Source: Chitinophagales bacterium 33-2 | GTDB lineage: Bacteria > Bacteroidota > Bacteroidia > Chitinophagales > Chitinophagaceae | Assembly: GCA_002050435.1 (NCBI GenBank) | Contig: MWYV01000047.1 | Location: forward strand, 1 to 43,549 | DNA: 43,549 nt | Reading direction: 5' to 3' | Shown: positions 1-6,380 of the stretch, piece by piece | Numbering within the stretch: position 1 is the stretch's first letter | Layout of the letters: each line of letters begins with the position of its first letter | Translations under genes and position numbers: made by a program | The notes under the pieces: model-generated | The model's database searches: none | Told to the model about the DNA's origin: nothing | The model's input: the letters and a program-made list of their open reading frames with translations, nothing else

Positions 1-2
1 GT

Positions 3-197
3 GTTTATTTGTCCAAGCGAAAAAGTGGAAAATCCCATGTATTGCTTTTTGAATTTCATTGTTATTATGTGGAGTTGTACTATATAAAGTACAGGCAGGT
101 AGTTTCAAAAGTCTTTTGTTTTGAATCCACAGAGTACCTGAATCCCTACCTGGAAGAGATCAATGTGGAAGAACTCATTAAGCCACTTAAAACCTGA
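3..197 (+). CDS. C-terminal fragment of an unidentified protein (cut by the window edge)
   Basis: The reading frame is open from the left edge of the window to a TGA at 195-197. No ATG is visible, only a TTG at position 9, so the true start probably lies upstream. The visible part has about 64 residues. Its first half is aromatic-rich and its acidic end, reading NPYLEEINVEELIKPLKT, looks like ordinary protein. I do not recognise a family. It could also be non-coding, because the fragment is short and codon evidence is thin. Confidence 0.35.
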   Translation, partial: VYLSKRKSGKSHVLLFEFHCYYVELYYIKYRQVVSKVFCFESTEYLNPYLEEINVEELIKPLKT

Positions 198-242
198 AAA
201 ATTCCCATCGGAAATAATTTTTACTGATAAACCTGCTTGCTT

Positions 243-250
243 TACATTTG
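243..250 (+). promoter_or_regulatory. Bacteroidota -7 box for the response regulator gene
   Basis: TACATTTG matches the Bacteroidota consensus TAnnTTTG exactly. It directly abuts the ATG at 251. Transcription should begin some 5-7 nt after the box, so translation more plausibly starts at the ATG at 263 or 269. No good -33 TTTG is seen upstream. Confidence 0.5.
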
Positions 251-262
251 ATGCCACAAGCC

Positions 263-715
263 ATGATAATGACCAAATCTTTGCCGCCCAAGCATATTAT
301 GCTTTATGCCGATGATGATCCTGATGACCTTTTGCTTGTCCAGGAGGCCTTTATACATTATTCCGAAAGAGTAGAGATCATTACGGCTGCTAATGGGTTT
401 GAAGCGGTGGCCTTCCTTGAAGGGCTGAAACCACTGGATCCTACTCCCTGCCTCATTATTCTTGATGTTAATATGCCGCGTCTGAATGGTAAAGATGCGC
501 TTAAAGAGATCCGCCAGATGGATCGGTTCAAGGATACGCCTGTAGTGCTTTTTACGACTTCATCCATGCCGATCGATAGTGAATATGCAAGGAAATACGG
601 TGCAGGATTCATTACCAAACCACTCGACAACCGACAGATGGCCAAGATTGCCGATGAATTTCTTGACCATTGTGCTGATGAAATCAGGAAGTATATAAAA
701 AACAAGATCAATTAA
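263..715 (+). CDS. Single-domain response regulator (CheY-like receiver)
   Basis: This is a stand-alone receiver domain of about 150 residues with no output domain. The acidic triad is visible in YADDDPDD near the N-terminus. The phospho-acceptor Asp lies in LIILDVNMPRLNG, the switch Thr/Ser in LFTTSS and the conserved Lys in TKPLD. Receivers of this kind accept phosphate from a histidine kinase and act by protein contact in phosphorelays. No partner kinase is present in the window. In-frame starts exist at 251, 263 and 269. I chose 263 because a perfect -7 box ends at 250, but 269 is equally possible. The ends of the domain are intact. Confidence 0.85.
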   Translation: MIMTKSLPPKHIMLYADDDPDDLLLVQEAFIHYSERVEIITAANGFEAVAFLEGLKPLDPTPCLIILDVNMPRLNGKDALKEIRQMDRFKDTPVVLFTTSSMPIDSEYARKYGAGFITKPLDNRQMAKIADEFLDHCADEIRKYIKNKIN

Positions 716-743
716 TTCCTATTCCGTTTACATCCAGTTGAAC

Positions 744-768
744 ATGCGCCGATGGCGCATTATTTTTG
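744..768 (+). terminator. Stem-loop and T-tract after the response regulator, merging with the trmH -7 box
   Basis: ATGCGCC (744-750) pairs perfectly with GGCGCAT (754-760) around a 3-nt loop and is followed by TATTTTTG. The shape fits a short intrinsic terminator for the response regulator gene. The same bases also sit between a TTG (738-740) and the -7 box of the next gene, so a role as an operator is possible. Confidence 0.55.
761..768 (+). promoter_or_regulatory. Promoter -7 box for trmH-like gene
   Basis: TATTTTTG matches TAnnTTTG exactly, with a TTG at 738-740 spaced by 20 nt as a -33 element. The ATG at 784 follows 15 nt after the box, leaving a very short leader. Confidence 0.6.
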
Positions 769-783
769 TTTCATACTTTTTTT

Positions 784-1362
784 ATGACCGATGAACGCCG
801 CCAGCGCCTGGAATCTGTACTTGTTAAAAGGCAGCCCAACCTTACGATCGTTCTTGAGAATGTTTTTGATCCCCATAATATTTCCGCTGTCATGCGGAGT
901 TGTGATGCGGTTGGTATTCAGGAGATCTATGTGCTGAATACTAAAATTGCCAGGCACAAAAAATGGGGCGAAAGAAGCAGCAGCAGTGCTGCCAAATGGT
1001 TGACAGTTCATCAATATGACAATGAAACTGTTTGTTTTCGGGATTTAAAACAGAAATATGCGCAGATTTTAACAACCCACTTATCAGGCGATGCTGTAAG
1101 TTTATATGCGCTGGATCTCACGAAAAGCACCGCACTAATATTTGGCAACGAACATGCAGGTGTAAGCGAAGAGATTCGGGCCCTTGCCGATGGAAATTTT
1201 ATCATTCCCCAGGTAGGCATGATCCAGTCATTAAATATAAGCGTGGCCTGCGCCGTTAGCTTATATGAGGCTTATCGCCAGAAGGAAATTGCAGGGCATT
1301 ACCTGGCGCAGCAACTGGATAAAACTGCATATGATGACTTAAGCCGACAATGGGGACATTAA
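784..1362 (+). CDS. trmH: TrmH-family (SpoU) RNA 2'-O-methyltransferase, probably tRNA Gm18
   Basis: The protein is 192 residues and is expected to transfer a methyl group from SAM to a ribose 2'-OH, most likely G18 of tRNA. The three SPOUT motifs are all present: ENVFDPHNISAVMRSCDAVG (motif 1, with its conserved Asn and Arg), ALIFGNEHAGVSEE (motif 2), and IPQVGMIQSLNISVACAVSLYE (motif 3, which forms the knot). Its length and the RQPNLTIVLEN opening resemble TrmH more than the rRNA-specific RlmB. I chose the ATG at 784; an upstream in-frame TTG at 766 lies inside the promoter. The next gene starts 1 nt after the stop, so the two are probably co-transcribed. Confidence 0.85.
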   Translation: MTDERRQRLESVLVKRQPNLTIVLENVFDPHNISAVMRSCDAVGIQEIYVLNTKIARHKKWGERSSSSAAKWLTVHQYDNETVCFRDLKQKYAQILTTHLSGDAVSLYALDLTKSTALIFGNEHAGVSEEIRALADGNFIIPQVGMIQSLNISVACAVSLYEAYRQKEIAGHYLAQQLDKTAYDDLSRQWGH

Positions 1363-1363
1363 T

Positions 1364-1867
1364 ATGAAAACAATGAATAAATTATTTTTTACGCTGTTTG
1401 CCATTTTAAGTTTGCAAACTGCAGATGCGCAGGAGATTCCAAAATGGAAGCTTGCGGATTTGAAAAATGCAATTGCAAATGCAGAACAGCCTACAATTAT
1501 CAATTTCTGGGCAACCTGGTGCAAACCCTGCATAGAGGAAATGCCCTACCTCCAGGAACTGGCGAAGCAATACGAAAACCAAGGGGTGAAGTTGATACTT
1601 GTTAGTCTGGATATGCTTGAATATTACCCGGGCAAACTTAAGGCCCTTGCAAAAAAACATAAGATAACGGCCCCGGTCGTTTTTCTTGATGAAACAGATG
1701 CCGACCTTTTTTGTCCGGCAGTAGATAAAGAGTGGTCAGGTGCGATACCCGCGAGTTTGTTTATCAACAACAAAACAGGCTACAGGAAATTTCATGAATC
1801 GCAGTTAAGTAAAGAATCCCTTGAAACAGAGATCAGGGCCATGATCGCCACAGAAAAACCAGCATAA
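1364..1867 (+). CDS. TlpA-like thioredoxin-family protein, secreted
   Basis: This 167-residue protein has an N-terminal signal peptide (about residues 1-22, ending TADAQ) and then a thioredoxin fold. The redox motif is WCKPC with Cys53 and Cys56, in the setting INFWATWCKPCIEEMP that is typical of the TlpA/ResA group. A cis-Pro region (GAIPASLFI) follows. Such proteins reduce disulfides in the periplasm, for example in cytochrome c or outer-membrane protein maturation. The specific client is not visible. It starts 1 nt after trmH. Its stop codon overlaps the A-tract that forms the U-tail of the terminator for the convergent gene. Confidence 0.85.
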   Translation: MKTMNKLFFTLFAILSLQTADAQEIPKWKLADLKNAIANAEQPTIINFWATWCKPCIEEMPYLQELAKQYENQGVKLILVSLDMLEYYPGKLKALAKKHKITAPVVFLDETDADLFCPAVDKEWSGAIPASLFINNKTGYRKFHESQLSKESLETEIRAMIATEKPA

Positions 1868-1889
1868 AAAAAATCCCGCCTAAGCGGGA
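1866..1889 (-). terminator. Intrinsic terminator for the minus-strand redoxin gene
   Basis: TCCCGC (1874-1879) pairs with GCGGGA (1884-1889) around a 4-nt loop. Eight A residues at 1866-1873 become a U-tract when read on the minus strand. The element overlaps the stop codon of the plus-strand thioredoxin gene. On the plus strand it lacks a U-tract, so it should act mainly in one direction. Confidence 0.75.
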
Positions 1890-1912
1890 AATCTGGTGGG
1901 GTTTCTATTTAA

Positions 1913-2512
1913 TTATTTATTTCTCTTAATCGTACAACCAACAGAACGGGAGGTTTTAACGGTAATTTCTTTTCCATTGATCAATTCACTGATTGCTTCT
2001 TTCAGATGATTTCTTTTGACACTTGATGCATCTGATGGATTATCATCAATAGCACCATGATAAACAAGTTTTCCGTTGCTGTCGAAGAGGTAATTTTCAG
2101 GTGTTTTATTGGCTCCGAAAGCATCGGCTACTTCTGAATGCTGATCTACTACATAATGCCATTTATAGCCCTGGGCTTTCGCATAGGTTTTCATGGATTC
2201 GTAGGAATCTTCTCCATTCCTGTAAGCTTCATTTGAATTTACGAGAACCACACCAATGTCGTTTTTCAATGCATAAGCACTGATCTCATTGGTCCGCTTC
2301 TGGTTCTTAATCACGTAAGGACAAGTATTACAGGTGAACATCACCAGCAATCCATTTTTTTTCGCTGCCTGTTTAAGCGTGATTTCTTTGCCGCTGATGT
2401 CTTTCATTTTAGTATCAGCTTTTGGCATATTAGAACCGATGGGCAGATCACCTAAACTTGTAAAAGCCAGCAATCCGAAAGCTGCCAGTGCTGGAAGAAG
2501 TATTTTTTTCAT
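1913..2512 (-). CDS. Secreted redoxin-family (AhpC/TSA-like) thiol protein
   Basis: The 199-residue protein begins with a signal sequence or membrane anchor (KKILLPALAAFGLLAFTSLG). A redoxin domain follows, with the motif CNTCPYV at Cys61 and Cys64. Other redoxin features are VVLVNSNEAYRNGEDSYESM, a TPENYLFD segment and DDNPSDAS. A further Cys193 in SVGCTIK near the C-terminus is typical of this subgroup. It is probably a periplasmic thiol oxidoreductase or peroxiredoxin-like protein; the substrate is unknown. It is transcribed towards the TlpA-like gene and ends at a clear terminator. The conserved Thr-Cys pattern differs from classical peroxiredoxins, so peroxidase activity is uncertain. 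Confidence 0.8.
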   Translation of the reverse strand: MKKILLPALAAFGLLAFTSLGDLPIGSNMPKADTKMKDISGKEITLKQAAKKNGLLVMFTCNTCPYVIKNQKRTNEISAYALKNDIGVVLVNSNEAYRNGEDSYESMKTYAKAQGYKWHYVVDQHSEVADAFGANKTPENYLFDSNGKLVYHGAIDDNPSDASSVKRNHLKEAISELINGKEITVKTSRSVGCTIKRNK

Positions 2513-2602
2513 GGCCTAAATTTTTTCAAATTTCGATAAATTGAATGATACCCTGTTACCATTCATAAAATAGGCAGCCATCAATATGTTAACCTTAGTT
2601 AT

Positions 2603-2888
2603 CTATGTTAAGAATAAAATGACGGATCGAATGGTCAATGGTCAATGGTCAATGGGTCAATGGTGAATGGTCAATGGTTAATCAATGTTGTAGGGTAAAA
2701 AATCAAACATCAGTTGTAAGCTATTTTGCCTCAGGGCGACAGGCCTCGTACCTGACCGACAACCTTTTTGAGCGTTGCGGGGAAGCTTGCGAACAGGCAA
2801 CAAAAAGGCTTCGCGCAGATTACACAGAATTTCGCTGATTGTTCTTCTGCGTTCATCAGCGCGATCTGCGGGCAACAAGAGGCAGGTA
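2603..2888 (-). repeat. Dispersed intergenic repeat, copy A
   Basis: Read on the minus strand, this segment matches 28780-29092 closely. Shared blocks, in order, are ACCTGCCTCTTGTTGCCCGC, GCGCTGATGAACGCAGAAGA, ATCTGCG units, GCCTTTTTGTTGCCTG, GGTACGAGGCC, GAGGCAAAATA, GATGTTTGATTTTT, a GTCAATG-type tract, and GTCATTTTATTCT near the end. The middle of the element (about 2740-2795) differs between copies. The two ends are not inverted repeats of one another, and there is no open frame for a transposase. Confidence 0.8.
2631..2688. repeat. Degenerate GTCAATG heptamer tract
   Basis: Consecutive GGTCAAT units, with variants GGTGAAT and GGGTCAAT, are repeated about eight times. The tract lies inside dispersed repeat copy A. 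Related tracts occur at 3249-3293, 28590-28650, 28880-28913, 29005-29058 and, more diverged, 31946-31990. Confidence 0.8.
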
Positions 2889-3139
2889 CTGGTTCAAGCA
2901 GATATAGGTTTCCTCACAAAATGAAATTCCAGGCACATCATCTATAACATTTGAGTGGTTGTGTGCGCATGATTGCTCCTGATTTTTCCTAAGAAATGTT
3001 GATACCAAGGTGGAGCAATACAGCGCGAAGAACGCTTGCACAGTCAGATCACATGGAGTTGCACCTGTTTTCATTTTTCGGAGCGCTCCCTTGAGCAATT
3101 ATCCGAAGGTGTCTGTCGCCGAAGCGAAGCAAGGAGGAG

Positions 3140-3164
3140 CACCTTTTTTTTCAAAAAAAAGGTG
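3140..3164. repeat. Perfect 12-bp inverted repeat with T8/A8 arms
   Basis: CACC followed by eight T residues (3140-3151) is mirrored by eight A residues and GGTG (3153-3164) around a single C. It would form an A-T-rich hairpin. No gene ends nearby in either direction, so I do not assign it as a terminator. Confidence 0.55.
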
Positions 3165-3305
3165 GAAGCCGCATTTAACCATGGGGTTCGTGTTATAATC
3201 CTACAGAAATCAATTTCGGTATGCCAATCAGAAAATATTTCCCGGACAATATTGATTGACTATTGACATATTGACTATTCACTGTTGACCAACATCTAAT
3301 TAAGG

Positions 3306-4340
3306 TCAGGGATTTTTTGCAGCCCGGATGGAATCGCGGGTGTTAAGTTCCTGTTGGTAGAGGCGGGCCTTAATCAGGTGTTCATCGTAGGTTACACTAA
3401 AATCATGTGTACCATCAAATTTATGACTTGCCACAAAAAATAAATAATCAGATTGAGGTGCATTCAATACGGCATCTAGTGTTTTTTTAGATGGTGTGCA
3501 GATTGGCCCCGGGGGCAGTCCTTTAGTAAAATAAGTATTGTAGGGTGAAGGGAAACGGGTATGTTTCTGATAAATCCTGGTCAGTGAAAAATCACGCAGC
3601 GCAAATTTTACGGTGGGATCGGCCTGTAAGGGCATACCTTTTTTTATCCGGTTGATATAAACGCTGGCTATATTGGATTTTTCCGGATCATGATTGGTTT
3701 CCTCTTCAACAATGGATGCAATGATATAGGCAGAGGCAGTAGTGAGTCCGAGGATGGTTGCCTTGCTTTTTCTTTCATCTGTCCAGAACTTTTCCGATTC
3801 TGCATGTAATTTCTGTAATACCGTTACGGGAGAATGTGTCCATAAAAAACTGTAGGTATCCGGCAATACCATGGTCATGACAAGTGTTGTGTCCTTGTTG
3901 AATTGTTTCAAAGAATCATTGCTGTTCAGGTAGCGCATCATTGCTGAAGAATCAAATTCAAACTTATTGCCTGTGATGCGTGCAAGGTCTTCTTTTGTCC
4001 TGGTCTTGGTGATGGTAAGGTTAATGGGAGCTTGCTGGCCATTCCTGAGTTTTCTAACAATATTCAGCACACTGCTGCCTTTTTCAATTTCGTATCGCCC
4101 TGGCCTGATGTTGTCAAAATATTTAAGTCGGGAAGCAATAAAATTGAAAACAGCGGGATTGCCCACGATCTTATTATTCTTCAAGGAATCCATAACAGCT
4201 TCTTTTGTAGCCGCATCAGATCTGATGTAGAGGACTTCTTTGGAAGAAGAGAAACCTGTTCCCGGGCCAAATACCATCCAAACACAAATGGCTGCTGCCA
4301 GCAGGATGAGGAAGAAAACAATAAAAAGGACTTTTTTCAT
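3306..4340 (-). CDS. mltG: Endolytic murein transglycosylase MltG
   Basis: The 344-residue protein has one N-terminal membrane segment (about residues 4-24) and a YceG/MltG catalytic domain. The catalytic Glu is the first Glu of IASIVEEET, residue 212. The following HDPEKSNIASVYINRIKKGMPLQADPT is the family signature, as is LPPGPICTPSKKTLDAVLNA. MltG cleaves nascent glycan strands in the inner membrane and is thought to set strand length. It lies 65 nt downstream of secG, behind an intrinsic terminator, so it may depend partly on read-through or on its own promoter, which I could not identify. Confidence 0.93.
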   Translation of the reverse strand: MKKVLFIVFFLILLAAAICVWMVFGPGTGFSSSKEVLYIRSDAATKEAVMDSLKNNKIVGNPAVFNFIASRLKYFDNIRPGRYEIEKGSSVLNIVRKLRNGQQAPINLTITKTRTKEDLARITGNKFEFDSSAMMRYLNSNDSLKQFNKDTTLVMTMVLPDTYSFLWTHSPVTVLQKLHAESEKFWTDERKSKATILGLTTASAYIIASIVEEETNHDPEKSNIASVYINRIKKGMPLQADPTVKFALRDFSLTRIYQKHTRFPSPYNTYFTKGLPPGPICTPSKKTLDAVLNAPQSDYLFFVASHKFDGTHDFSVTYDEHLIKARLYQQELNTRDSIRAAKNP

Positions 4341-4357
4341 AGTTGTTCAAAGTAAAC

Positions 4358-4382
4358 AAAAAACCCTGTCTTGGAGACAGGG
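4358..4382 (-). terminator. Intrinsic terminator after secG
   Basis: CCCTGTCT (4364-4371) pairs perfectly with AGACAGGG (4375-4382) around a 3-nt loop. Six A residues (4358-4363) give the U-tract on the minus strand. It lies between the secG stop (4406) and the mltG start (4340), and so should limit transcription into mltG. Confidence 0.85.
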
Positions 4383-4405
4383 CCTTTATGAAATATTTGA
4401 TTGAA

Positions 4406-4768
4406 TTATGGCGTGTTCGGGTTGGGTTGCGTTCCGGGGAAAGTGCCATTGTTAGGATTGCCCTGAGGTTGCGGGGTTGGAGCCTGCTGGTTTGGAAGCG
4501 GCCCGTTGGTTACATTGTCTATACGATCTCTTACCTGCTGGCCACCAGAAATAAAAAATGTGGAAAGAAGGCAAAGCAAGCCAATGATGCCTGCAAATAA
4601 CCAGGTGCCTTTTTCAAGAACGTCGGTTGTTTGCTTCACACCCATAAACTGGTTGCTGATTCCACCCAGAGAACCAGCCATGCCGCCACCTTTTGGATTC
4701 TGTACCAGTACAATAAGACTTAAAACTACGGAAGCAAGGATAATCAGGATTAGAAATAACACGGTCAT
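4406..4768 (-). CDS. secG: Preprotein translocase subunit SecG
   Basis: The protein has 120 residues. The first transmembrane segment (VLFLILIILASVVLSLIVLV) is followed by the signature QNPKGGGMAGSLGG and then a second segment (FAGIIGLLCLLSTFFI). This is the SecG fold that assists SecYE-driven export in the inner membrane. The C-terminal tail is rich in Pro, Gln and Asn (about residues 88-120), a common feature of Bacteroidota SecG. It begins 1 nt after the upstream TPR-like gene ends, so it belongs to the same operon. Confidence 0.93.
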   Translation of the reverse strand: MTVLFLILIILASVVLSLIVLVQNPKGGGMAGSLGGISNQFMGVKQTTDVLEKGTWLFAGIIGLLCLLSTFFISGGQQVRDRIDNVTNGPLPNQQAPTPQPQGNPNNGTFPGTQPNPNTP

Positions 4769-4769
4769 G

Positions 4770-5837
4770 TCAGGATCGCTTTAAATTTTCAATTTGAGCA
4801 GCAAAATAAGCCTTTTTCGAGGGATTCATCAAACTTAATTTGTTATAAACTTCAATGGCTTTCACCTTATTTCCCTGTTTTTTCCATACTTCGGCCATGG
4901 CTTCTGTATAAACATCTGCTTTGTGAATGGAATCTTCAGCAAGGTGCTGCACTTTATTTTCTGTTCCGGGATCTGCTGAGGGCTGGTCTTCAGTGGGTGA
5001 AATCCTTTTCATACTTTTCAGCCATTCAGTAAAACTTTTGAGTTGCTTGCCGAATTTATCTTTGGAAAAATCTTCCTGCGACAATTTTATACCCTGTGAA
5101 GCAAAATAATCAACCGTATGAAAAGGTTCAAAACTGAGGTCTTTATCATCTGCTTTTTGTTCGGGAAGCGGAGCTTTAAAATCCAGTGCTGCTTTTTCGA
5201 GTGAAATGGAAGTGGCGGGCATGGCTCCTAATGTTGCATTTTCTGCTGCAAGGTCGATCGTTGCTCCAGGTTCATCATCTATTTCAGGTACTGGCGCATA
5301 TTCGTTGGAAGGCTGGTCAATAACCTGGTCTGCCTTTTCCTCCTGTTCATCATGGAATGCGCCAGCCGATGTTTCCATTTTTTGTTCAGAGCGTTCCGGC
5401 GCTAAAACCTGTGGCACTTCAACAAGGGGTGTTGGGTAAGAGTGATCTTCAATTTCGGGCTGTTGTATTTGAAAAGAAGCGGCGTGTGTTGCTTCATCTT
5501 CTTTTTGTTGCAACAGATTGTTTTCCGGATGAAATGTTTCATTTCCTGGTATTTCAACTTCAGGTTCCTCCACCAATTCTTCCGGCACTTCGGTGTAAAA
5601 TCTTTCCGGTTGAATAAAATAATGAAAAGTCAATGGGTCGTGGTAATATAAAATCGTTTTTTGTGCCTGGATGGCAAATGCCCCTTCATCGCTTTTTAGT
5701 TTCTCCAGCAAAAGAAATTGGGCTGCGGATGCATAAGGATATTTTTGAGCTAGCGCTCTTACATCTTCCAGCGAACAATCTTCAAGGGAATCCTTTCCAA
5801 AAAAATGCTGAGCCAGCGCATGAATTCTTTTGCTCAT
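4770..5837 (-). CDS. TPR-like protein with a long acidic linker, function unknown
   Basis: The 355-residue protein has three parts. Residues 1-90 form a conserved helical head with LEDVRALAQKYPYASAAQFLL. Residues 90-260 are a low-complexity linker rich in Glu, Pro and Gln. The C-terminal 60 residues (VYTEAMAEVWKKQGNKVKAI plus EVYNKLSLMNPSKKAYFAAQ) resemble one tetratricopeptide helix pair. No signal peptide is visible, so it is probably cytoplasmic or peripheral to the membrane. It sits between the LptE-like gene and secG, with gaps of 12 nt and 1 nt. I infer a link to envelope export, but nothing in the sequence proves it. Confidence 0.75.
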   Translation of the reverse strand: MSKRIHALAQHFFGKDSLEDCSLEDVRALAQKYPYASAAQFLLLEKLKSDEGAFAIQAQKTILYYHDPLTFHYFIQPERFYTEVPEELVEEPEVEIPGNETFHPENNLLQQKEDEATHAASFQIQQPEIEDHSYPTPLVEVPQVLAPERSEQKMETSAGAFHDEQEEKADQVIDQPSNEYAPVPEIDDEPGATIDLAAENATLGAMPATSISLEKAALDFKAPLPEQKADDKDLSFEPFHTVDYFASQGIKLSQEDFSKDKFGKQLKSFTEWLKSMKRISPTEDQPSADPGTENKVQHLAEDSIHKADVYTEAMAEVWKKQGNKVKAIEVYNKLSLMNPSKKAYFAAQIENLKRS

Positions 5838-5849
5838 GGGGGCAATTTA

Positions 5850-6380
5850 CTACCAATTGGAAAATATACGGTTGAAAATTTCGTCGGTCAGGTTGCGCAC
5901 CATATCATCCAGCAAAGCTGATTCGGCGGCCTGGAGTGATCGGGTGGCACTGAAATCAAAACTTCTGCTTACTTCAAATTCTTCTGTCTTGTTTTCCAGT
6001 TGCCTGAATAAGGTCATGCGGACGGTAACTGTTAACCGGTTGATGGTGGTTTGCTGCCGGCCATTATTGGATTGAACACCGGTAGTAATCACTGAATAAT
6101 CGACAATACTCCCGTTGATATCCCAATGTGCATTATCGCTTGATGTATTGGTTAGCCTTGTCTGGCTGGTAATTCTTTGTTTCAGCCTGTCGGTGAGGCT
6201 AGGACTCAGCTGGGGATTTACATAAGGTGCGCGGTTTTCTATAAAATTAACCCGTACGGTTTTTACACTATCCGGCATTGTGCCCACATCATTCAGGCTA
6301 TAGGTTTTGCAGCCGGAATTTGTTCCAAGTAACAGAACCATCAAGGCCAAGACTACAGAGGTGAAGGCAATTTTTTTCAT
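5850..6380 (-). CDS. lptE: LptE-like outer-membrane lipoprotein
   Basis: The 176-residue protein has a lipoprotein signal, with a lipobox ending in Cys24 (LLLGTNSGC). The mature part includes VRVNFIENRAPYVNPQLSPSL, a TDRLKQRI segment and a Thr-rich middle, and ends FSRIFSNW-like (EIFNRIFSNW). This fits the LptE/RlpB family of Bacteroidota, which plugs the LptD barrel and helps insert lipopolysaccharide in the outer membrane. Family-level similarity in this group is low, so the call rests on signal, length, motif pattern and neighbourhood. Its ATG overlaps the stop of the sigma-54 activator by 1 nt (TAATG), which suggests translational coupling. Confidence 0.75.
   Translation of the reverse strand: MKKIAFTSVVLALMVLLLGTNSGCKTYSLNDVGTMPDSVKTVRVNFIENRAPYVNPQLSPSLTDRLKQRITSQTRLTNTSSDNAHWDINGSIVDYSVITTGVQSNNGRQQTTINRLTVTVRMTLFRQLENKTEEFEVSRSFDFSATRSLQAAESALLDDMVRNLTDEIFNRIFSNW

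Larger units (their letters stand above)
2520..3305. other. Gene-free region (786 nt) with a dispersed repeat and simple repeats
   Basis: No credible gene is seen. From left to right it holds a conserved repeat end (2603-2630), a GTCAATG-type tract (2631-2688), the core of a dispersed repeat (2693-2888), unassigned sequence (2889-3139), a 12-bp inverted repeat (3140-3164), and a second short tract rich in TTGACTATTGAC (3249-3293). Short open frames here overlap the repeats on both strands and look accidental. Confidence 0.7.

Noticed and set aside
2631..2688. CRISPR-like array
   Set aside because: The units are 7 bp with no spacers and no cas genes are present.
2638..2888. Open frames on both strands (2638-2838 plus, 2678-2878 minus)
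   Set aside because: They lie in repeat copy A, which recurs at 28780-29092 with indels that break the frames. They are low-complexity and match no protein family.
2603..2888. MITE or insertion sequence
   Set aside because: The ends are not inverted repeats, no target duplication is evident and no transposase frame exists.
2856..3266. Short frames at 2856-3098 (minus), 3010-3198 and 3036-3266 (plus)
   Set aside because: They overlap each other on both strands, have no domain or promoter and contain the T8/A8 inverted repeat. Treated as non-coding.
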